From positions 1 to 11,428 of the forward strand of contig CAZPRY010000085.1 of NCBI GenBank assembly GCA_964589175.1: 11,428 nucleotides of DNA, in the 5' to 3' direction. The notes beneath the pieces are model-generated. The model was not told the DNA's origin, did no database searches, and worked only from the letters and a program-made list of their open reading frames with translations. This document shows, one piece after another, positions 8,041-11,428 of the stretch (the first letter of the stretch is position 1; every line of letters begins with the position of its first letter). The translations under genes and the position numbers were made by a program. The stretch comes from CAZPRY01 sp964589175 (GTDB taxonomy: Bacteria; Fidelibacterota; UBA2242).

Positions 8041-8077
8041 CGGCAAGGAATTTATCAGTCAGTTATCCTCGTGTCAA
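8041..8077 (-). promoter_or_regulatory. Sigma70-type promoter of the envelope peptidase gene, predicted leaderless
   Basis: On the minus strand TTGACA (8077-8072), exactly 17 nt, then TAAATT (8054-8049). The ATG of the gene begins at 8040, only 8 nt after the -10 box, so transcription should start at or just before the start codon. No Shine-Dalgarno precedes the ATG, which fits a leaderless mRNA. This placement also argues against the alternative TTG start at 8046. Confidence 0.65.
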
Positions 8078-8118
8078 GGAATGTTAGCATATCCCGGGTA
8101 TTCTCAGGGATTAAAAAA

Positions 8119-8305
8119 CCTAACCGCCAAGGACGCTAAAAATGCGCAAAAGTCGCAAAGAGGAAATGAAAACTATGTATAGGTGTGGAATATTTTTAGC
8201 AAACTTGGCCTGCCAGTCCGATCAGACGGGCGGTAGTCTTAGCCCCTTTGCGGTTAACAGAACAATAAATCTGTGTTTATCTGTGAAAATCTGCGGCTAA
8301 ATAAT
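8119..8305. repeat. Degenerate intergenic repeat region with imperfect inverted ends
   Basis: The left part reads TAACCGCCAAGGACGCTAAA and continues with GCGCAAA/GTCGCAAAGAGG units (8121-8165). The right part (8237-8258) is an imperfect reverse complement of the left end; both contain TAACCGC-(A/C)AAGG...GCTAA. Next to it, 8261-8305 contains the wording AATCTGTGTTTATCTGTG. The two arms bound about 140 bp that could be a decayed small mobile element. These phrases resemble intergenic filler repeats found across many environmental genomes (recollection). No gene is seen. Confidence 0.5.
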
Positions 8306-8311
8306 CCCGGC

Positions 8312-8349
8312 AAAACCTGTTTAGTCGCTACGCTCCGGAAACAGGTTTT
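8312..8349. repeat. REP-like hairpin
   Basis: The arms AAAACCTGTTT (8312-8322) and AAACAGGTTTT (8339-8349) are perfectly complementary over 11 bp around a 16-nt loop containing CGCTACGCTCCGG. It lies directly downstream of the duplicated terminator. T runs are short, so it is more likely a REP-type repeat than a dedicated terminator. Confidence 0.6.
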
Positions 8350-8352
8350 TAT

Positions 8353-8380
8353 AAAAAAAAGCCCGGCTAGATCACCGGGC
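8353..8380 (-). terminator. Intrinsic terminator (copy A)
   Basis: On the minus strand GCCCGG, an 8-nt loop, CCGGGC (8380-8361), then eight T (8360-8353). It is identical in stem and loop to the copy at 8703-8729 and lies after the stop codon of the truncated gene remnant. Confidence 0.88.
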
Positions 8381-8406
8381 CTTTCCGAAATATCCGAAGA
8401 TTCAAT

Positions 8407-8490
8407 TTAGCGTTTGGCCGTAATTCCGAATTCCACCCAGGTGTCTTTGGGCAGAGTCAACTTGACCAGTTTGTCGATTTCACTGTTTTT
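8407..8490 (-). pseudogene. C-terminal remnant of a paralogue of the small helical protein
   Basis: The minus strand encodes KNSEIDKLVKL, then TLPKDTWVEFGITAKR and a TAA stop. These 27 residues are identical to the C-terminus of the intact protein encoded at 8756-9070. The two base differences from the intact copy (GGA/GGT and ACT/ACC) are both synonymous. Upstream of 8490 homology stops and a structured repeat begins, so the N-terminal three quarters are missing. An open frame continues upstream through the repeat to an ATG at 8655, but that part has no resemblance to the gene and is probably fortuitous. Confidence 0.8.
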
Positions 8491-8698
8491 ACACCTCGCT
8501 ACGGGGTTGTACTCCGTAGCGGTAATTGATGACGTTCCCGAGTACAACCAGGGAACGAGAGGCAATAATACACCAGGTATAACTTGTATCCCGGAACTCC
8601 CGTTCCGGGCCATCACCCGGAGCCGAATAAAATCGTTTTTATCACTTTTTCCCATCGTCCCATGGACAAAACCGGAACCGGAGTTCCGGGTTCCAGCC
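8491..8698. repeat. 208-bp structured repeat element between the two duplicate copies
   Basis: It contains several exact hairpins: CGCTACGG/CCGTAGCG (8497-8504 with 8514-8521), CGTTCCC/GGGAACG (8533-8539 with 8551-8557), and CCCGGAAC/GTTCCGGG (8590-8597 with 8602-8609). In addition GGAGTTCCGGG (8680-8690) is the exact complement of CCCGGAACTCC (8590-8600). The first two hairpin loops are complementary to each other (8505-8514 with 8540-8549). It encodes no recognisable protein. It looks like a composite of REP/MITE-like elements inserted in, or recombined with, a tandem gene copy. Confidence 0.75.
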
Positions 8699-8839
8699 TT
8701 ATAAAAAAAGCCCGGCTAGATCACCGGGCCTTTCCGAAATATCCGAAGATTCAATTTAGCGTTTGGCCGTAATACCGAATTCCACCCAGGTGTCTTTGGG
8801 CAGGGTCAACTTGACCAGTTTGTCGATTTCACTGTTTTT
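8699..8839 (-). repeat. Direct repeat, copy B: 3' end and terminator of the intact gene
   Basis: This is the counterpart of 8349-8490, about 98 percent identical by eye. It carries the end of the intact small gene and its terminator. Confidence 0.95.
8703..8729 (-). terminator. Intrinsic terminator (copy B) of the small helical protein gene
   Basis: On the minus strand GCCCGG, an 8-nt loop, CCGGGC (8729-8710), then seven T (8709-8703), about 26 nt after the stop codon at 8756. This is a strong stem with a proper T tract. Confidence 0.92.
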
Positions 8840-9070
8840 GGCTCTCAGCGTATCCAGCGCTTCCAATACTGCCGTGGTGGCTGCTTTCAGTTCCGCTTTC
8901 TTCGCTTCCTGCTGCGTGTTCTTCGATTCGGTGTCGCTGATGCCGGCTTCGAAGGCCGTCGAGTAGGCCTCATCCAATCCGCGGGCCGTCAACTCCGCCT
9001 GGTGTGCGCGGACGGCACCCGCTTTCAACTTGCTGTTGCTGACAACTTCTGCATAGGAATTCTTCGACAT
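8756..9070 (-). CDS. Small, mainly helical protein of unknown function (104 aa)
   Basis: 104 residues starting at an ATG (9070-9068) with AAAGGAG 5 nt upstream, and followed by an intrinsic terminator, so it is a real gene. The sequence is Ala/Glu/Lys-rich and predicted helical for most of its length. A Gln/Glu/Lys stretch (about 47-80, SDTESKNTQQEAKKAEL onward) could form a coiled coil. It ends with a compact segment, LTLPKDTWVEFGITAKR, with one Trp. There is no signal peptide, membrane segment or catalytic motif. I have a loose memory of similar short hypothetical proteins ending in 'W.EFGI..KR' in related bacteria, but no function. Its 3' end and terminator are duplicated downstream, and a palindromic repeat array lies immediately upstream. 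Confidence 0.85.
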   Translation of the reverse strand: MSKNSYAEVVSNSKLKAGAVRAHQAELTARGLDEAYSTAFEAGISDTESKNTQQEAKKAELKAATTAVLEALDTLRAKNSEIDKLVKLTLPKDTWVEFGITAKR

Positions 9071-9072
9071 TT

Positions 9073-9573
9073 TTACTCCTTTCTAGTCGGCCTTATCCCG
9101 GCCGGGTTGTTTTGTCGATTGACGCAATGCAGCGAGAAATTGTTCAGACACTGCCCCAACAAGTTGGATTCATTCCCAATAAAATTTTGTGCACCAAATT
9201 GATCGCCGGACTCCGGCCCGTGATCGGGAGAGATTGCCCTATGCTTGGGGGACGTTGCCCCAAGGTTGGGCGGCTTGCCCCCAGGGTCGGGGAACCCTTG
9301 CCCATGTTTGGGGAACATTCCCCTGAGCTTGGGCGACATTGCCCCGTGATCGCGGGAACTTCCCCCGGGTTTGGGGAACTCTTGCCCATGTTCGGGGAAC
9401 TTTCCCCCGGGTTTGGGCGGCCTTGCCCCATGATTGGGGAAACTTCCCCCTGGTTTGGGGGATCCTGCCCCGAAGTTGGGGAAACTCTCCCCGAAGTGAT
9501 TTGTCCGTCGGAAAAGGGCGTGAAGAGGTGTGATCATCTGTTTCTTCCGGCGGGTTTGCAAATATGAATACAT
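9073..9573 (-). CDS. Doubtful ORF across the 21-bp repeat array (heptad repeat peptide)
   Basis: An open frame of 166 codons from the ATG at 9573. Residues 31-121 are thirteen heptads of the type FPNHGAR / SPKPGGS / FPKHGQG. Against translation: AAAGG directly abuts the ATG with no spacer, the frame ends inside the Shine-Dalgarno of the next gene (TAA at 9075-9073), and because the unit is 21 bp other frames on both strands are also open. For translation: the 21-bp period is kept strictly over 13 units despite base changes, and I recall heptad-repeat hypothetical proteins of this style in Bacteroidota. It remains unresolved and more likely non-coding. Confidence 0.22.
   Translation of the reverse strand: MYSYLQTRRKKQMITPLHALFRRTNHFGESFPNFGAGSPKPGGSFPNHGARPPKPGGKFPEHGQEFPKPGGSSRDHGAMSPKLRGMFPKHGQGFPDPGGKPPNLGATSPKHRAISPDHGPESGDQFGAQNFIGNESNLLGQCLNNFSLHCVNRQNNPAGIRPTRKE
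9211..9483. repeat. Array of thirteen 21-bp units, each a C4/G4 mini-palindrome
   Basis: The units follow the pattern TTGCCCC-N6-GGGGAA, for example TTGCCCCATGATTGGGGAA near 9422-9440. Each unit can pair with itself (CCCC with GGGG), and neighbouring units pair across the junction (GGGGAAACTTCCCC). Central bases vary from unit to unit while the C and G blocks stay, so selection or a copying mechanism keeps the palindromic form. There are no unique spacers, so it is not a CRISPR array. It lies between the small helical gene and the AT-rich segment. Confidence 0.9.
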
Positions 9574-9664
9574 CCTTTTAGAAATGACTGTTTGCCCATA
9601 GTAGGTTTCCTTGTCGCGGTGTTCAGCGCGGCCAGGATTTTATAAGTTGGATTGTCAGTGCCTT

Positions 9665-10084
9665 TCATTCATCCTCATGAGTTTGTCCCTTCTTTTTATA
9701 CTTTACAATTATCCAATATATCAAGAAAAACCATATCAATAATGCAGTTCCCTGTGCCACCCACCCGTGTGCATTTGATAAAACTATGTCGTATTCATCG
9801 CCATTCAATATAGCATCCTTATCATTTTCAAAGGATAAATAATAAATAACGTATAAATATAAATTCGATATAAAAAGAATGAATGCAAGCTGCTTTTCCG
9901 AATCGTAAAATCGCTTTACTTTATTTTTCAACGATAATACAAGAATAACTGTTATAATTACAATCAAAAGGCCACCCATAGGAACGTCATAATGTGCAAA
10001 TAAAGTCGACAGTACCAAATAATTAATTGATAATAAAAAACAAGTGAATAAATATTTAACCACTTTCAATATCATATTTTTCAT
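9665..10084 (-). CDS. Four-helix membrane protein of unknown function
   Basis: 139 residues starting at an ATG with AGGAAG 5 nt upstream. There are four hydrophobic segments at about 8-30, 36-53, 66-84 and 109-127, with basic residues (KNKVKRFY at 53-60, KYKKK at 128-132) after the second and fourth. The two inside ends fit N-in/C-in topology. The third loop is acidic (ENDKDAILNGDEYD). The family was not recognised. It follows the 80-residue gene by 30 bp and is probably co-transcribed with it. The sequence is much more AT-rich than the genes at 219-9070. Confidence 0.75.
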   Translation of the reverse strand: MKNMILKVVKYLFTCFLLSINYLVLSTLFAHYDVPMGGLLIVIITVILVLSLKNKVKRFYDSEKQLAFILFISNLYLYVIYYLSFENDKDAILNGDEYDIVLSNAHGWVAQGTALLIWFFLIYWIIVKYKKKGQTHEDE

Positions 10085-10114
10085 GGTTACTTCCTGTTTT
10101 ACAGTTATTTTCAG

Positions 10115-10357
10115 TTATACCTTATCACAAGTATTAAGCTTTAAAAATTTTATTTTCGTTTTTGTAAGTATATCTCTGAGCTCCTTTTGCAGTCTATCTA
10201 CTTGATATTCAAATTCTTGAATACATACACAGTCTGGAGTGATAAAAATTCTCTCTCTGTTTGATGTGAATGTTTTCACATAAATATTTGCTATCGGAGA
10301 AATGGAGCCCTTGTTTTTTCGATTATCAATAAACTCCAAATCTAAAGAATAGGTCAT
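10115..10357 (-). CDS. 80-residue protein of unknown function
   Basis: The ATG at 10357 is preceded by a perfect AAGGAGGT ribosome site 4-5 nt away, good evidence for translation. The first half (MTYSLDLEFID..., ...NIYVKTF, ...RIFITPDCVC) looks beta-rich. The second half (QEFEYQVDRLQKELRDILTK) is an amphipathic helix that could form a coiled coil. There are three Cys, at 43, 45 and 77. No known family was recognised. It precedes the membrane protein by 30 bp and lies 117 bp downstream of the HEPN-like gene; the composition is AT-rich. Confidence 0.7.
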   Translation of the reverse strand: MTYSLDLEFIDNRKNKGSISPIANIYVKTFTSNRERIFITPDCVCIQEFEYQVDRLQKELRDILTKTKIKFLKLNTCDKV

Positions 10358-10474
10358 AAGTACCTCCTTATTTTAAATTGTGAATATTTAGTATTCTCCT
10401 ATCATTAATAAATTCCGCCGTTCCCAGATTGGATAAATGTCATAGAGGCCCGAGTAGATATTCGAATGAAAATG

Positions 10475-11239
10475 CTAGAATCCATTTTTTAAATAGAGAT
10501 CTTGCACTATCTCTATAGTTAATCGAAAAACCCTTGCAGCTTCGCTATCGGATACGATTCTATCTCCATGAACAACCGGGCATGCGCGGTAGTAAAGCTT
10601 GGTTACTTTCCTTTTAAACGGTCCGGACGCTATCAATCTGAGTATTTGATTGAACACGGTTGGGTCTATTGAGATGAGAGCACTCCCATCACTATCTAAA
10701 TAATTCAATCTGAAACAGATGTCCTTTGCGGCAGCCTCAATTATTGCTCTAGATAGTGCAATGACCGCATTATATTGCTCAAAGCTGAAGCAGTTCCTAG
10801 CCTCTGTCACGTACGTTATTAGATTCTCAGGAATTTTTACACCAATGATTAGTGTGTTAATTTTAAATAAGTTCCTAATATATTCATAGTGGCTTATCCA
10901 AGAATAAAATAAACGTGAGCCTAACTCATCTATCTCTTCGTCCGTTAGATCCTCAATATTTCCGGTCCCATCAAGCGGAGTTTTAAGTATGGCAATGATG
11001 TCATCAGAGTGGAATTTTAAACCTGCACTTATCTTTTGGAGAATTCTACAAGCATGCTGTTCGTGGATTTCTATTGTGGCAGACTCGACTAATTGAATTT
11101 GAATTTTACGTCTTACTCGAGTAAAATCCTGGAGCAGTACCAATAACTTATCTATTTCGCAATCAACGACTGCTTTTACAACAGACTGATCGAGCCTCTT
11201 CAACTCTAAAGCATTATTGACAAGTTCATCATCGTTCAT
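10475..11239 (-). CDS. DUF4145/HEPN-like protein, possible RNase-type effector
   Basis: 254 residues from the ATG at 11239; an in-frame TTG at 11254 has no ribosome site. The N-terminal half is helical and charged, without a recognised domain. The C-terminal half resembles DUF4145. It has EARNCFSFEQYNAVIALSRAIIEAAAKDIC (about 147-175) and then KLYYRACPVVHGDRIVSDSEAARVF (about 214-238). The segment R218-ACPVV-H224 is an RX5H motif, matching the RX4-6H of HEPN ribonucleases, and is followed by a helix ending in IEIVQDLY. HEPN proteins are often toxins or phage-defence effectors; many DUF4145 proteins have no proven function. Whether this one is catalytic is inference. It is the first gene of an AT-rich segment with two further unknown genes downstream. 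Confidence 0.75.
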   Translation of the reverse strand: MNDDELVNNALELKRLDQSVVKAVVDCEIDKLLVLLQDFTRVRRKIQIQLVESATIEIHEQHACRILQKISAGLKFHSDDIIAILKTPLDGTGNIEDLTDEEIDELGSRLFYSWISHYEYIRNLFKINTLIIGVKIPENLITYVTEARNCFSFEQYNAVIALSRAIIEAAAKDICFRLNYLDSDGSALISIDPTVFNQILRLIASGPFKRKVTKLYYRACPVVHGDRIVSDSEAARVFRLTIEIVQDLYLKNGF

Positions 11240-11428
11240 TACTAATCCAATCAAATTTTTATTACACTATTTTGATTTAACTCCCAGTATAAATCATTGT
11301 CTAGATCTGTCATATTTGGAGAATTGTTTTATTATTCATTTTTCTCAGTAGAATAATTTCCCTCTTCGCGACGCTTATAGCGATTCTCAGAATAAATGTC
11401 CTATGATTTACAAATAGAAGAGACAGCC
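11240..11428. other. AT-rich upstream flank without a supported gene
   Basis: On the minus strand a frame stays open from the edge to a TGA at 11312-11310 (42 codons), but it has no recognisable protein character. A 20-codon ORF (11313-11251) overlaps that stop and ends just before the HEPN-like start; it has no ribosome site. The stretch GCGTCGCGAAGAGGG (minus, about 11365-11380) loosely resembles the GTCGCAAAGAGG repeat near 8150. The promoter of the HEPN-like gene probably lies here, but no clear boxes were seen. Confidence 0.4.

Larger units (their letters stand above)
8349..8490 (-). repeat. Direct repeat, copy A: duplicated gene 3' end plus terminator
   Basis: This 142-bp stretch matches 8699-8839 with only two substitutions and one A-run length difference. 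It contains the last 27 codons, stop codon and terminator of the small gene at 8756-9070. Homology ends abruptly at 8490/8491 inside the coding sequence. Confidence 0.95.

Noticed and set aside
7960..8046. Lipoprotein signal (Cys26) in the envelope peptidase
   Set aside because: The residues before the Cys are LIL, which do not fit a lipobox, and a C-terminal barrel already anchors the protein.
9211..9483. CRISPR array
   Set aside because: The units are contiguous 21-mers with no unique spacers, and no cas gene is nearby.
11251..11313. 20-codon ORF just upstream of the HEPN-like gene
   Set aside because: No Shine-Dalgarno and no recognised product; the overlap of its start with another stop could be chance.

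Overview
All recognisable genes in this window lie on the minus strand. The signs of a Gram-negative organism are a copper P-type ATPase, a signal-peptide protein ending in an outer-membrane beta-barrel with a terminal Phe, and several families of degenerate intergenic repeats. The peptidase, TolB-like propeller and barrel protein, together with the 21-bp mini-palindrome array, recalls genomes of the Bacteroidota/Ignavibacteria/Calditrichota/KSB1 part of the tree. That placement is an inference from memory and is weak.

Layout by position. (1) 1-1665: a MATE-family multidrug exporter followed, with an ATGA overlap, by a MarR-family regulator cut by the window edge. Two near-identical 16-bp palindromes cover the promoter in front of the pair, so this looks like a self-repressed drug-efflux operon of the mepRA type. 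(2) 1687-4507: a Cu(I)-exporting ATPase (CopA) followed 42 nt later by a rubrerythrin/ferritin-like diiron protein, closed by a clear intrinsic terminator. (3) 4508-5202: non-coding, with a 130-bp imperfect inverted repeat. (4) 5203-8077: a 946-residue exported protein joining a gluzincin-type metallopeptidase domain (HEGRH), a TolB/WD40-like propeller and a C-terminal outer-membrane barrel. Its promoter is TTGACA-N17-TAAATT placed so close to the ATG that the mRNA should be leaderless. (5) 8078-8755: a repeat-rich stretch with degenerate intergenic repeats, REP-like hairpins, and a 142-bp near-perfect duplication of the 3' end and terminator of the next gene. The two copies are separated by a 208-bp structured element. 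(6) 8756-9070: a small helical protein of unknown function. (7) 9211-9483: an array of thirteen 21-bp units, each a small C4/G4 palindrome, which stays open in several reading frames. (8) 9665-11428: a visibly AT-rich segment, unlike the rest, with three unrecognised or weakly recognised genes: a DUF4145/HEPN-like protein with an RX5H motif, an 80-residue protein with a perfect Shine-Dalgarno, and a four-helix membrane protein. This segment looks horizontally acquired and is the best candidate here for an uncharacterised, possibly defence-related, module.

The efflux, copper and outer-membrane peptidase units look like independent transcription units and not one pathway. MATE/MarR is for drug efflux. 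CopA plus the ferritin-like protein is for metal and oxidative stress. The large barrel protein acts at the cell envelope.
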